Below, piece after piece: positions 44,849 to 54,094 of a DNA stretch of 64,000 nt. The stretch lies in the NCBI GenBank assembly GCA_965238305.1, contig CBDEHK010000001.1, positions 310,001-374,000 of the forward strand, written 5' to 3'. The position numbers were made by a program, and so were the translations under genes. Position 1 is the first letter of the stretch, and each line of letters begins with the position of its first letter. The notes under the pieces are model-generated. The model was not told the origin of the DNA, made no database searches, and saw only the letters and a program-made list of their open reading frames with translations. This DNA comes from CBDCGJ01 sp965238305. GTDB taxonomy: Bacteria; Pseudomonadota; Alphaproteobacteria; GCA-2731375.

Positions 44849-46342
44849 ATGCAGATCGTAAAACAGTACAGCATAACTTTTTCTTTTTGCCTTTTTGTGC
44901 TGGCAGTATTTTTTAGCGTTTTTCCGATCGATTTCCTCAATCACGATACCGCCTGGTTTAGTTATATGGGGCGACGGATTTTGGACGGTGCCATTCCCTA
45001 TGTCGAGATTGTCGACCCGAATGCACCGCTCGCTTGGCTGAGCTTGCTGCCCGCGACATTAATTCAGAGAATGACCGGTTGGCAGTTACCGACTTCGGTG
45101 ACGATTTGGGTGCTGGGGATTGCCGCCTGGAGCATCCTAATATCTAGTGTGGCGCTGCGCCGATTTGCGCTCGGTCCAGTACGACGATCGCTCATTATTG
45201 CAGCATTTTTGTTTATCGCAACGGTCATCGCCGGTTACGATTTTGGCCAGCGTGAACATTTGTTTTTTGTATTGGTCACGCCTTATGTTCTTGCCGTCGC
45301 ACTGCGGGGATCAGCAGGTCAATTGGGGCCTGTATTTGCCGTTATGGTTGGTGTTTCCGCCGCCCTAGGGGTCGGGATCAAACCGCCCTTGATCTTTGTT
45401 ATCGCGGCCCTTGAAGTTGCTTCATTATGGTGGAGCCGGCGAATTCTATTCTCTGAACTGATCGCTCTTGTTGTCACTTTAATTAGTTATGTCGGGGCCA
45501 CGTTCATCTTTTTTCCTGCCTATTTTGAACTGTTCGACGAAAGGTTGGTGAAGCTCTACCTGCACTACAACGTTCCGCCGGCGGGGATTAACCCGATCCT
45601 GCTCTATGTTGCCCTGGGCTGCTTGCCACTGTTGTTTCGAAATCCGGACTTGCCCGTGCCGCTCAATCGAGCGCGCTGGGCTTTTGCGATTGCAGCACTT
45701 GGCGCCTATGGCGGCTACTTTATCCAACAGAAAGGTTGGTATTATCAGGCGACGCCGGCGCTCTACTTCTCTATTTTGGTCGCGGCAATCAGCGCCGTCG
45801 CGCTCGTATCGACCACTTGGCAGGGTATTGTTGCCGCCCTGACCGGTATAGCGGTCTGTTTACCCCTCACTTACTTCAGCCTAACCGCAAAAGCCGCCCG
45901 CCCTGATGAAATAGCGGCCGAACTCAAATCGGCGGTAGCCAAAAGCGCGGGTCCGTATCTTGCATTGTCGACCAGCACCCATGCCGGCTTCCCAATGGCC
46001 GCCTTGCACGCAGAAGGCTGGGGCTATCGTTATCCAACACTCATTTTTCTTCCGGGCCTGGTGCAGGTGTCGAAGGCGAATGGCGGCATCGTCCCCAAGC
46101 AATACCAAGACTTGGAACAGAAATTTCGTAACGATATTGTCACCGATATTCGTCATTATAATCCGGCCACGATTGTCGTTCGACGTCGCGGTGATCAATC
46201 GCTGCCCAAGGATTTCAATGTCCTTGACTGGCTTATGCAAGACTTGGAATTTGTTGCTGTGCTTGACACTTATCAAGAAAAAACCGGCACCAAAAATTAC
46301 CGGATCTTCGAACGTAATAACTCGGCATTGAGGTCTGACTAA
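44849..46342 (+). CDS. GT-C fold membrane glycosyltransferase-like protein
   Basis: 497 residues with about ten membrane segments. The first periplasmic loop, FLNHDTAWFSYMGRRILDG then PYVEIVDPNAPLAW, has the Asp pattern of GT-C enzymes using lipid-linked sugars. A soluble C-terminal domain (about 350-497) follows, with STHAGFPMAALHAEGWG. It may transfer a polyprenyl-linked sugar to a surface glycan or protein, but neither donor nor acceptor can be told. A GCGAAGAA region precedes ATG 44849. The neighbours are unrelated. Confidence 0.8.
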   Translation: MQIVKQYSITFSFCLFVLAVFFSVFPIDFLNHDTAWFSYMGRRILDGAIPYVEIVDPNAPLAWLSLLPATLIQRMTGWQLPTSVTIWVLGIAAWSILISSVALRRFALGPVRRSLIIAAFLFIATVIAGYDFGQREHLFFVLVTPYVLAVALRGSAGQLGPVFAVMVGVSAALGVGIKPPLIFVIAALEVASLWWSRRILFSELIALVVTLISYVGATFIFFPAYFELFDERLVKLYLHYNVPPAGINPILLYVALGCLPLLFRNPDLPVPLNRARWAFAIAALGAYGGYFIQQKGWYYQATPALYFSILVAAISAVALVSTTWQGIVAALTGIAVCLPLTYFSLTAKAARPDEIAAELKSAVAKSAGPYLALSTSTHAGFPMAALHAEGWGYRYPTLIFLPGLVQVSKANGGIVPKQYQDLEQKFRNDIVTDIRHYNPATIVVRRRGDQSLPKDFNVLDWLMQDLEFVAVLDTYQEKTGTKNYRIFERNNSALRSD

Positions 46343-46428
46343 TAGGTATGGAACCCGATCGACAGGTTCTACTATGGCTCCGATAGTCCCGTTTTGTTAG
46401 CGACGTTTTTCAGGGGAGTCGCAGAATG

Positions 46429-48654
46429 TTATTTTGTGGTCGCCACGTAGATTCCGGCCCAGTCAGGACCTGGTGGATCCGCACGGAATTGCAAAATACG
46501 CGCCGCCGTCAGGTCATAATAACCATCCAACGGTCGCGGCAGGAAATCGTCCAAGGCCCGGCACTCGGCAATCAAGATATCCGCTTCATCCCAAACTTGA
46601 TTGCGGTAAGCCTTGACTAGCTTCTCGTGATGAGTTTGCAACGCCCCGAACGCCGCCGACAACGCTAATTCCTGCCGTCCCAACAAAGTATATATCCGCA
46701 CCGCACCGTGACGACCTTTTACGGCGATCAAATCGAGTTCCAGAGTGGCGAAATCCGGCAGTTGGGCGGCGGTATCCTCACCTATGACAATGCCAACACC
46801 GTAGGTCTTCGATTGCCCTTCCAGGCGGGAGGCCAGATTGACCGGATCGCCCAAGACGGAATAGTCAAAACGTTGGGTCGAGCCCATATTGCCGACACAG
46901 GCCTGCCCGGTGTTGAGGCCGATACCGATCTCGAGCGGCAGAAACAACTCACCCGCAGCCTCTCGTTCCTGTTTAATATCCAGGTTCAAATTTTCTAACG
47001 CCGAAAACATCGCCAGCGCCGCATCTGCTGCATGATGGGCGTGATCGGGATCGTTTAAAGGCGCATTCCAAAAAGCCATGATGCAATCGCCCATATATTT
47101 GTCGACGGTACCGTGGCGGGCCAATATCATGTCGGTCATGGGACTCAAAAATCGGTTGATCAGACCGGTCAAGCCTTGCGGGTCGTCTTTGAATTGTTCC
47201 GATATGGTGGTGAAGCCGCGAATATCCGCAAACAATAAAGTCATCTCGCGCATTTCACCGCCGAGGACCAGGCGTTCGGGTTCTGCCGCCAATTGTTCAA
47301 CCAATGCCGGCGCCAGATAACGGCCAAAAGCGGTGCGAACCTGTCTCTTTTCCAGCTCCGTCCGCATGAAATTCATCAAACTGGCGACCGCATAAATGAC
47401 GATAACAACGAGGGCCGGAAAACTGGCGTCAAGCAACAAGCGGTAAGATGAAAACGCCGTCCAGGATACCGCGACAATTCCTGTTAATCCGATCAATGCG
47501 ATCAGCGCGCCCCATACCGCACCACGGAAAGGGATGGCAAAACTCAAAATCAGCCCGAAAACTAGAATAAAGGCCAATTCCGCCCCCAAGGACCAGTCTG
47601 GATGGGCCAGATAATGTCCGCTCAAAATCTGCTCTATTGCCTGAACATGCACCAAAGGTCCAGGCAGCGCTACGTCCAACGGGGTGGTATGGCGATCCTG
47701 CAAGCCGGTGGCGCTGACGCCTAAAATTACGATCTGCCCCGCAAGCGCCGAAGCGTCGAAATCGCCCTCTAATAAGCGCCAAGCCGGTATTGTGCGGGTC
47801 GCCACCGGCTCAGTGAAATGCAGCCAAAGTCGGCCCGCGGCGTCGGTCGGTACGGCAAAGGCACCGATCTTGATATGGTTGATACCGGTGTCCTGACCAA
47901 ACGCCAGCTCTCCGCTGGCACCGGAAGCTTTGACGACATAGGTGCCAGCTCTCTGGGCGGTTCGCAAAGCTTCCGCCGTCAGTGATGGAACGATAGTTTG
48001 CCCCAAGCCAAGGATAAGCGGGACCCGGCGGACGATGCCATCGCGATCCGGCGAAACATTGATCGATCCGTTGCCGCTGGCCGCTTCTGACAGCGCCGCT
48101 AGGGTGACCACCGCACCATTGAAGCTTGTTAGAAATTGCTGCGGTGGGTCACCTGTTTCGGCCATACCAGCTTTGATCTTCGGGATTACGCCATTTCCGT
48201 CATTGCTCAGCGCAAAACCTGTACTGACGTTGAGCTGCGTAATTGTGTCAGCCAGTATTTCATCGTGATCCGGCAGCGTCGATTGCCGCGCCTGAAGTTC
48301 TCTGGTCAGCGGCGTTGCCGGCCAAAGCGGTAAAATATTCGCCGGTGAGGTGCGGTCCGGTTCGGCAAACACGATATCCAAGGCAATCGCTGCGGCACCG
48401 GCATCCCCTATGTGTTGCAGCAGCGCGGCCACAAGCGTCCGAGGCCAGGGCCACTGGCCGTATTTTGCCAAGGTCTGATCATCGATATCGACAAATCGAA
48501 CCGGACTATCGACATAAATTCTGGGCTGAATGCGTTGATAGAGGTCGAACGACTTGAACTGGAATTCTTCGATATAGCGAGGGAAAATCACCCGTACGGA
48601 CAACGCGACAAACAAAATCATAAACGGAATGATGATATGAATTCGGCTGCCCAT
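46429..48654 (-). CDS. CHASE2-domain adenylate cyclase
   Basis: 741 residues. After an N-terminal membrane segment, a CHASE2 sensor (about 35-330) shows RFVDIDDQTLAKYGQWPWPR and ALDIVFAEPDRTSP. Three closely spaced membrane segments follow (about 345-425). The class III catalytic domain has TLLFADIRGFTTISEQF, DKYMGDCIMAFWNAP with both Lys and the second metal Asp, and YSVLGDPVNLASRLEG. The adenine-specifying Lys and Asp are present, so cAMP is the likely product. The gene starts nine bases after a FecR-domain gene. CHASE2 cyclases and FecR-domain proteins commonly pair. Confidence 0.95.
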   Translation of the reverse strand: MGSRIHIIIPFMILFVALSVRVIFPRYIEEFQFKSFDLYQRIQPRIYVDSPVRFVDIDDQTLAKYGQWPWPRTLVAALLQHIGDAGAAAIALDIVFAEPDRTSPANILPLWPATPLTRELQARQSTLPDHDEILADTITQLNVSTGFALSNDGNGVIPKIKAGMAETGDPPQQFLTSFNGAVVTLAALSEAASGNGSINVSPDRDGIVRRVPLILGLGQTIVPSLTAEALRTAQRAGTYVVKASGASGELAFGQDTGINHIKIGAFAVPTDAAGRLWLHFTEPVATRTIPAWRLLEGDFDASALAGQIVILGVSATGLQDRHTTPLDVALPGPLVHVQAIEQILSGHYLAHPDWSLGAELAFILVFGLILSFAIPFRGAVWGALIALIGLTGIVAVSWTAFSSYRLLLDASFPALVVIVIYAVASLMNFMRTELEKRQVRTAFGRYLAPALVEQLAAEPERLVLGGEMREMTLLFADIRGFTTISEQFKDDPQGLTGLINRFLSPMTDMILARHGTVDKYMGDCIMAFWNAPLNDPDHAHHAADAALAMFSALENLNLDIKQEREAAGELFLPLEIGIGLNTGQACVGNMGSTQRFDYSVLGDPVNLASRLEGQSKTYGVGIVIGEDTAAQLPDFATLELDLIAVKGRHGAVRIYTLLGRQELALSAAFGALQTHHEKLVKAYRNQVWDEADILIAECRALDDFLPRPLDGYYDLTAARILQFRADPPGPDWAGIYVATTK

Positions 48655-48663
48655 GATTTCGAC

Positions 48664-49392
48664 TTAGCGCCCCGCGCCGCCGCCGCCATCACCACCACCG
48701 CCTTCGCCACCGCCCATGCGATCCATCGTTTGATTGTTCCACGCCGGCAAATCGTCAGACAATCCAGGATCGTTGGAAATGCTGCGGCCGGTCGTGATGC
48801 CGATCCGGTCACTGCCGTTCAAAATTGTTGCAATCCGCCCGGCAATCAAGGTTTCTGCGGCGCTTCGGTTCAATGTCGTGATCTCCACTTCACCTTCAAG
48901 AACTTCAACCCGGGTATCGCCGGTCACCGCCACCAGAACAATGAAATCGGTGCCGCGAACGCCGATCACAACCGTTGGTGTTTCCACACGTATGGCTTTT
49001 TTCTGCATCTTGCCGGAGATAAACCTTGGTGCCCCTTTGGTGATGCGAGTAACCATTTCGCCTGCATCATTCGCTGGATCATAAACAAATCGATCCAAAA
49101 TAACGGTGCTGCTGGAGCCAAGGCGAAGTGTTGTGTCATCTGCAAAACTAAGGTGCAGGGCACCGTCCGTTACGGTTTCGACAGTTTCTTGCATAAAAAC
49201 ATTGTCGCGGGAAAACAGGCTGGCACGGCTTTCTCCCGCTGGCGTTCCATAGGCGAAAATATGTACATTGGACACTTGCCCGATAGAGGCCTGCTCGGTC
49301 GAAGACTGCGCCGCTATTTCGGACACAAACAACAAAGTCGTTGTTATGAACAAAACAAATATTTGGATGACCTGGTATGGCCTTACCTTCAC
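48664..49392 (-). CDS. FecR-domain periplasmic protein, partner of the CHASE2 cyclase
   Basis: 242 residues from GTG 49392. A signal peptide (about 1-28, ending SEIAAQ) is followed by a FecR domain. VTDGALHLSFADDTTLRLGSS, ARFISGKMQKKAIRV-like strands and TPTVVIGVRGTDFIV are the family hallmarks, then EVLEGEVEI. The tail is Gly-rich. FecR domains sense or relay envelope signals. It lies just upstream of the cyclase gene, so it may bind the CHASE2 domain; that link is inference. Confidence 0.92.
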   Translation of the reverse strand: MKVRPYQVIQIFVLFITTTLLFVSEIAAQSSTEQASIGQVSNVHIFAYGTPAGESRASLFSRDNVFMQETVETVTDGALHLSFADDTTLRLGSSSTVILDRFVYDPANDAGEMVTRITKGAPRFISGKMQKKAIRVETPTVVIGVRGTDFIVLVAVTGDTRVEVLEGEVEITTLNRSAAETLIAGRIATILNGSDRIGITTGRSISNDPGLSDDLPAWNNQTMDRMGGGEGGGGDGGGGAGR

Positions 49393-49455
49393 CCCAAGGT
49401 AACTACCCCCTATCCGATATCAGTTCGACAAATCGCTAATGGTCGGTAAGGTCTA

Positions 49456-50328
49456 TTATGCCGCTTGTGGATATCTGAAGGCAAAGCTTTTAGTGATTTG
49501 TTTGGCAAGTTCGAGGGAAATATCGCTTGGATCCGTCGGCGCCACATAGAGATTGATAAAAAACGCCGGCAGGATCGGCAGCCCATGCTCCGCGCCTAGA
49601 ATTTCCAAGTCTTCCGGTACACTTTGCATGAGCAACGGCGCCACCGCCAAGTCCGCATCCAAGGTGGCACGAAAGGCCGACATATTGCTGGCGACACAGG
49701 TAAATCGCCAATCCCGCCCCATCTCGCTTAAACCTTTTACGGCGGCGGCGCGAAAGGCACAATCATCGTCACCCAAGGTCACCGGCAGGGGGCTCCGTTC
49801 ATAGGCCGTGCCGCCCGACGCACCAACCCAAACCAACTGATCGGGCAACAAAACTTGACTGTCGTTATTGGGCGCGGCTTCGGTGGTGAGGATGACATCG
49901 ACGTCGCCCCGATCCCGCGCCCGTAATAATTCATTGGTATGATTACAGAGCAACGATAGTTCAACCCGTGGCCACGCCTTAGAAAACTCGCGCAAAGCCT
50001 GCGGCAGAAAAACATTGATCAGATCGTGCGGCGCCCCAATGCGAATACACCCCTCGTAACCGCGTGACGTCATCAGTCCCCAAATTTCGTCATTCAAAGA
50101 CAGAATTCGTTCGGCATGCGCCATCAAACGATCGCCGTCCGATGTAAAGGCCAAGCGGCGCTGGCGGCGGTCGAAAAGCGCCGTACCAAATTGCTCTTCC
50201 AGGCGCTTGATCTGCTGGCTGATGGCGGCTTGGGTCAAATTCAGCTGTCGCCCGGCAGCGGTCATGCCACCGGTTTCCGATACCGCGACAAATGCGCGAA
50301 GGAGAGAAAGGTCTATTTCTCGAGCCAT
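49456..50328 (-). CDS. LysR-family transcriptional regulator
   Basis: 290 residues from ATG 50328, which has AGGA just upstream; an ATG at 50340 has none. The HTH is TAAGRQLNLTQAAISQQIKRLEEQFGTALF (in parts), followed by a periplasmic-binding-type effector domain (RIGAPHDLINVFLPQAL and DVILTTEAAP). It resembles regulators paired with DUF1127 genes. The divergent gene begins 112 bases away, with palindromes between, so self-control and control of the DUF1127 gene are likely. Confidence 0.94.
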   Translation of the reverse strand: MAREIDLSLLRAFVAVSETGGMTAAGRQLNLTQAAISQQIKRLEEQFGTALFDRRQRRLAFTSDGDRLMAHAERILSLNDEIWGLMTSRGYEGCIRIGAPHDLINVFLPQALREFSKAWPRVELSLLCNHTNELLRARDRGDVDVILTTEAAPNNDSQVLLPDQLVWVGASGGTAYERSPLPVTLGDDDCAFRAAAVKGLSEMGRDWRFTCVASNMSAFRATLDADLAVAPLLMQSVPEDLEILGAEHGLPILPAFFINLYVAPTDPSDISLELAKQITKSFAFRYPQAA

Positions 50329-50341
50329 CGTCCTATCCATA

Positions 50342-50356
50342 ATGATAATTTATCAT
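50342..50356. promoter_or_regulatory. LysR-type operator candidate in the divergent region
   Basis: ATGATAA-T-TTATCAT is a perfect odd palindrome and fits the T-N11-A form of LysR boxes. A second inverted pair, CATAAT and ATTATG, lies at about 50360-50385. Both sit between the LysR start (50328) and the DUF1127 start (50440). Confidence 0.55.
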
Positions 50357-50439
50357 CAGCATAATAAACATTCATTTTCATTATGCAAGGCGGCGACCTA
50401 TCTTTTCTTCAGGTAACAATCACAAGTGGAGCAAATGTC

Positions 50440-50703
50440 ATGTCGATGCTGACACATTATACGAAGAGACAATATCTCAGCCACGGCCAAACCGTCCGGG
50501 CCTTCATGCATTATGGATTGAGCTTCGCGCGTTATTATTTGGCCTGCGTCAATGTCGCGAAACAGCGGCAAAGTTTGAGCGATTTGAGCGCGCGCGAACT
50601 GCAAGACATCGGCATCACCCACGCCGACGCCCTGCGGGAAGCTGATCGCGACTTTTGGGATATTCCCGAAGAATTGATTCCGCGCCAATTTAGGACAAAA
50701 TGA
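50440..50703 (+). CDS. DUF1127 (YjiS-like) small protein
   Basis: 87 residues from ATG 50440, with GGAG nine bases upstream. The C-terminal half has the DUF1127 pattern LSDLSARELQDIGITHADAL, with an Arg/Lys-rich surface before it. Short alphaproteobacterial members bind RNA or modulate phosphate, nitrogen and stress responses; this one has a longer N-terminus. It is divergent from the LysR gene, its probable regulator. Confidence 0.9.
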   Translation: MSMLTHYTKRQYLSHGQTVRAFMHYGLSFARYYLACVNVAKQRQSLSDLSARELQDIGITHADALREADRDFWDIPEELIPRQFRTK

Positions 50704-50839
50704 ATAGTCTAATTAGGTGAGCGCCGAAGTCTCACTAATCCTTGCTCGTGCCTGAGGAAATGTTATACATGCCGGGTTATTTCAACGAGGCTTGCGGCTT
50801 TGCTCGCACCCGGCTTCGCACCCACGAGAGAGGATAATT

Positions 50840-51847
50840 ATGGCTCGCAGTAAGATCGCGCTAATTGGCGCCGGCAATATCGGTGGCACGCTCGCGCACC
50901 TGATCGGCTTGAAAGAACTTGGTGACGTTGTGATGTTCGATATCGCCGACGGCCTGCCGCAGGGCAAGGGTCTGGATATCGCGCAATCGTCGCCGGTCGA
51001 CGGTTTTGATATCAACCTGAAAGGCAGCAGCAAATATCGCGATATCAAAGGCGCCGATGTCTGCATCGTTACCGCTGGCGTTGCCCGCAAACCGGGGATG
51101 AGCCGGGATGATCTGTTGGGCATCAACATCAAAGTCATGCAGCAGGTTGGCGAAGGCATCAAAAAATATGCCCCGAACGCTTTTGTAATCTGCATCACCA
51201 ATCCGCTCGACGCCATGGTCTGGGTATTGCGCGAGAAAACCGGCCTGAAGCCGAACAAGGTTGTCGGCATGGCCGGTGTCCTGGATAGCTCCCGTTTCCG
51301 GCTCTTCCTGGCGGAAGAATTCAATGTCTCGGTCGAAGATGTCACTGCTTTCGTCCTCGGTGGCCACGGCGATACCATGGTACCGCTGGTCCGTTATTCC
51401 ACCGTTGCCGGTATCCCACTGCCCGATCTGGTGAAGATGGGTTGGACGACCAAAGAGCGTCTGGCAGACATCGTGCAGCGGACCCGCGATGGCGGCGCTG
51501 AAATTGTCGGCCTGCTGAAAACCGGCTCCGCCTTTTATGCCCCGGCCGCTTCCGCGGTTTCGATGGCGGAAAGCTATTTGAAAGACAAAAAGCGGGTGAT
51601 GCCGGTCGCCGCCCATCTAGATGGCGAATATGGCTTGAAAGACATTTATGTCGGCGTACCCGCGGTGATTGGTGCCAAAGGGGTCGAACGCATCGTTGAA
51701 ATCAACATGAACGCGTCCGAAAAGAAGATGTTCAACAATTCCGTTGGCACCGTGAAAGGCCTAATCGCCGCTTGTAAAAAGCTCGATCCAAGCCTCGCCA
51801 AACGGCGTAAAGCGGCGAAACCGAAAGCCAAAGCGAAAAAGAAATGA
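50840..51847 (+). CDS. mdh: Malate dehydrogenase (NAD)
   Basis: 335 residues from ATG 50840 (GAGAGGA upstream). LDH-like MDH: KIALIGAGNIGGTLAHL for NAD, D in VVMFDIADG (NAD preference), RKPGMSRDDLLGIN (substrate Arg), NPLDAMVWV, and HGDTMVPLVRYSTV with the catalytic His. The C-terminus carries an unusual basic tail, SLAKRRKAAKPKAKAKKK, about 15 residues longer than usual. It oxidises malate to oxaloacetate. It opens the TCA cluster, with sucC starting 114 bases later. Confidence 0.97.
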   Translation: MARSKIALIGAGNIGGTLAHLIGLKELGDVVMFDIADGLPQGKGLDIAQSSPVDGFDINLKGSSKYRDIKGADVCIVTAGVARKPGMSRDDLLGINIKVMQQVGEGIKKYAPNAFVICITNPLDAMVWVLREKTGLKPNKVVGMAGVLDSSRFRLFLAEEFNVSVEDVTAFVLGGHGDTMVPLVRYSTVAGIPLPDLVKMGWTTKERLADIVQRTRDGGAEIVGLLKTGSAFYAPAASAVSMAESYLKDKKRVMPVAAHLDGEYGLKDIYVGVPAVIGAKGVERIVEINMNASEKKMFNNSVGTVKGLIAACKKLDPSLAKRRKAAKPKAKAKKK

Positions 51848-51961
51848 TCGCAATGTTGCGGCTGTTGGTTGCATGATTTTGAAGGTTACCTTTAACATCA
51901 TGACTGACAGGCGCGATTCGATTTGCCGAGTAGTAAATTTGCCAAAATTTAAGGGACGAAC

Positions 51962-53131
51962 ATGAACATTCATGAACACCAGGCGAAAGCCCTTCTGGCC
52001 AAATATGGGGTCGCGGTGCCAATTGGGAAAGTCGCTTTCAGCGTCGATGAAGCGGTGGCCGCAGCCGACGAATTGTCGGGCCCAGTCTATGTCGTCAAAG
52101 CGCAAATTCACGCTGGTGGACGGGGGAAAGGTGGCGGCGTCAAAGTTGTTAAATCCGTCGACGAGGTACGCAGCGAAGCCGACACCATTTTGGGCATGAA
52201 CCTGGTCACCCACCAAACCGGCCCAGCGGGCAAAGAAGTCGGCAGGCTTTATATCGAAGACGGTTGTGACATTGCCCGGGAATTGTATCTGAGCATGATC
52301 GTCGATCGCGGCACCTCCCGCGTTGCCATCATGGCCTCGACCGAAGGCGGCATGGATATTGAAGAAGTGGCCGCCCAGACGCCAGAAAAAATTGTCACGG
52401 TCTTCATCGATCCGATCACTGGTTTGCAAGGTTTTCACGCCCGACAGATTGCCTTTGCATTAGGGCTGGAAGGTAAGCAAGTCGGCTCCGCCGTGAAGCT
52501 GATCAGCGCCTTATATAACGCCTTCATCGATACCGATGCCAGTCTGGTCGAGATCAACCCGTTGGTGGTAACTGGCAGCGGCGAGGTTATTGCTTTGGAT
52601 GCAAAAATGAATTTCGACGATAACAGCCTCTATCGGCATAAAGACGTTGAAGAAATGCGCGATCCGACGGAAGAAGATCCGGCCGAATTGGAAGCCGCCC
52701 AGGCAGAACTGAATTATATTAAGCTTGATGGCAATATCGGTTGCATGGTCAACGGCGCCGGCCTGGCCATGGCAACGATGGATATTATCAAACTTTGTGG
52801 TGGCGATCCGGCCAACTTCTTGGATGTGGGCGGCGGCGCGACCAAAGAGCGCGTCACCTTAGCCTTCAAGATCATCCTTTCGGACGACAATGTCGCCGGC
52901 ATCCTGGTCAATATCTTTGGCGGCATCATGCGCTGCGATGTGATTGCCGAAGGCGTTGTTGCCGCGGCCCGGGAGCTGGGCATGACCAAACCGTTGGTGG
53001 TGCGGCTGGAGGGCACCAATGTAGAAATGGGCAAACAAATCATGGCCGAAAGCGGCCTGGCGATCATTCCCGCCGACGATCTAGGCGACGCGGCGGAAAA
53101 AATCGTCAAAGCCGTGAAGGAGGCCGCGTAA
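51962..53131 (+). CDS. sucC: Succinyl-CoA synthetase beta subunit
   Basis: 389 residues, standard. MNIHEHQAKALLAKYGVAVP begins an ATP-grasp domain, with KAQIHAGGRGKGGGVK, EINPLVVTGSGEVIALDAK and the C-terminal LVNIFGGIMRCDVIAEGVV. It binds the nucleotide in the alpha-beta complex that makes ATP or GTP from succinyl-CoA. Its TAA overlaps the sucD ATG by one base. The upstream gap (51848-51961) holds an AAGGT/ACCTT palindrome at 51882-51892. Confidence 0.98.
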   Translation: MNIHEHQAKALLAKYGVAVPIGKVAFSVDEAVAAADELSGPVYVVKAQIHAGGRGKGGGVKVVKSVDEVRSEADTILGMNLVTHQTGPAGKEVGRLYIEDGCDIARELYLSMIVDRGTSRVAIMASTEGGMDIEEVAAQTPEKIVTVFIDPITGLQGFHARQIAFALGLEGKQVGSAVKLISALYNAFIDTDASLVEINPLVVTGSGEVIALDAKMNFDDNSLYRHKDVEEMRDPTEEDPAELEAAQAELNYIKLDGNIGCMVNGAGLAMATMDIIKLCGGDPANFLDVGGGATKERVTLAFKIILSDDNVAGILVNIFGGIMRCDVIAEGVVAAARELGMTKPLVVRLEGTNVEMGKQIMAESGLAIIPADDLGDAAEKIVKAVKEAA

Positions 53132-54006
53132 TGGCTGTTCTGGTCGACAAAAACACCAAAGTAATCTGCCAGGGTTTCACCGGCAATCAAGGCACCTTTC
53201 ACTCCGAACAAGCGATTGCCTATGGCACCCAAATGGTTGGCGGGGTCTCACCAGGCAAAGGCGGCAGCGAACATCTGGGCCTACCGGTTTTTGATACGGT
53301 CGGCGATGCGGTGGCGACAACTGGTGCCAATGCCAGTGTGATCTATGTGCCCCCGCCCTTTGCCGCGGACGCGATTTTGGAAGCGATTGACGCCGGCATC
53401 GAACTAGCCGTTTGCATTACCGAAGGGATTCCAGTTTTGGACATGGTGCGGGTCAAACGCGCCCTGCAAACCTCTAACACCCGTCTGATCGGCCCCAATT
53501 GTCCGGGCGTGATCACGCCGAACGAATGCAAAATCGGCATTATGCCGGGCCACATTCACACCCGTGGCAAAATTGGCATCGTTTCACGTTCCGGCACCTT
53601 GACCTATGAAGCGGTTGCGCAGACAACAGCGGCCGGCCTCGGTCAAAGTACCTGTATTGGGATCGGCGGCGATCCGATCAATGGAACCAATTTTGTTGAC
53701 TGTTTAGAAATGTTTTTAGGCGACGATGAAACTGAAGGTATCGTCATGATCGGCGAAATCGGCGGCGACGCGGAAGAGCAAGGGGCGGATTTCCTGACCC
53801 AGTCGAAGGTCAAGAAACCGGTCGTTGGTTTTATCGCAGGTGTAACAGCGCCGCCGGGACGACGCATGGGTCATGCCGGTGCAATTATTTCGGGCGGCAA
53901 AGGTGGTGCCGAAGACAAGATGGAAGCGATGCGTTCGGCCGGAATTACCGTCGCCGACAGCCCCGCAACCCTTGGCACTAATATGCTGGACGTAATGAAA
54001 GGCTGA
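53131..54006 (+). CDS. sucD: Succinyl-CoA synthetase alpha subunit
   Basis: 291 residues from ATG 53131 (MAVLVDKNTKVICQGFTGNQ). A CoA-binding Rossmann domain (GGVSPGKGG, NASVIYVPPPFAADAI) is followed by a ligase domain. The phospho-histidine is in RRMGHAGAIISGGKGG. Its start is fused to the sucC stop (TAATG). sucA follows 88 bases later. Confidence 0.98.
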   Translation: MAVLVDKNTKVICQGFTGNQGTFHSEQAIAYGTQMVGGVSPGKGGSEHLGLPVFDTVGDAVATTGANASVIYVPPPFAADAILEAIDAGIELAVCITEGIPVLDMVRVKRALQTSNTRLIGPNCPGVITPNECKIGIMPGHIHTRGKIGIVSRSGTLTYEAVAQTTAAGLGQSTCIGIGGDPINGTNFVDCLEMFLGDDETEGIVMIGEIGGDAEEQGADFLTQSKVKKPVVGFIAGVTAPPGRRMGHAGAIISGGKGGAEDKMEAMRSAGITVADSPATLGTNMLDVMKG

Positions 54007-54094
54007 AATACCGGCATGGGGTCGGTATCCGAAGGCCGAAACAAATAGGGGGCGGCAACCGCAGTCCTTGGGATATGGCGTTGCCGAATTTCGT

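Noticed and set aside
46343..46428. A small hairpin after the GT-C gene as a terminator
   Set aside because: The stem is short (GAACC/GGTTC or ACTAT/ATAGT) and no T run follows it directly.
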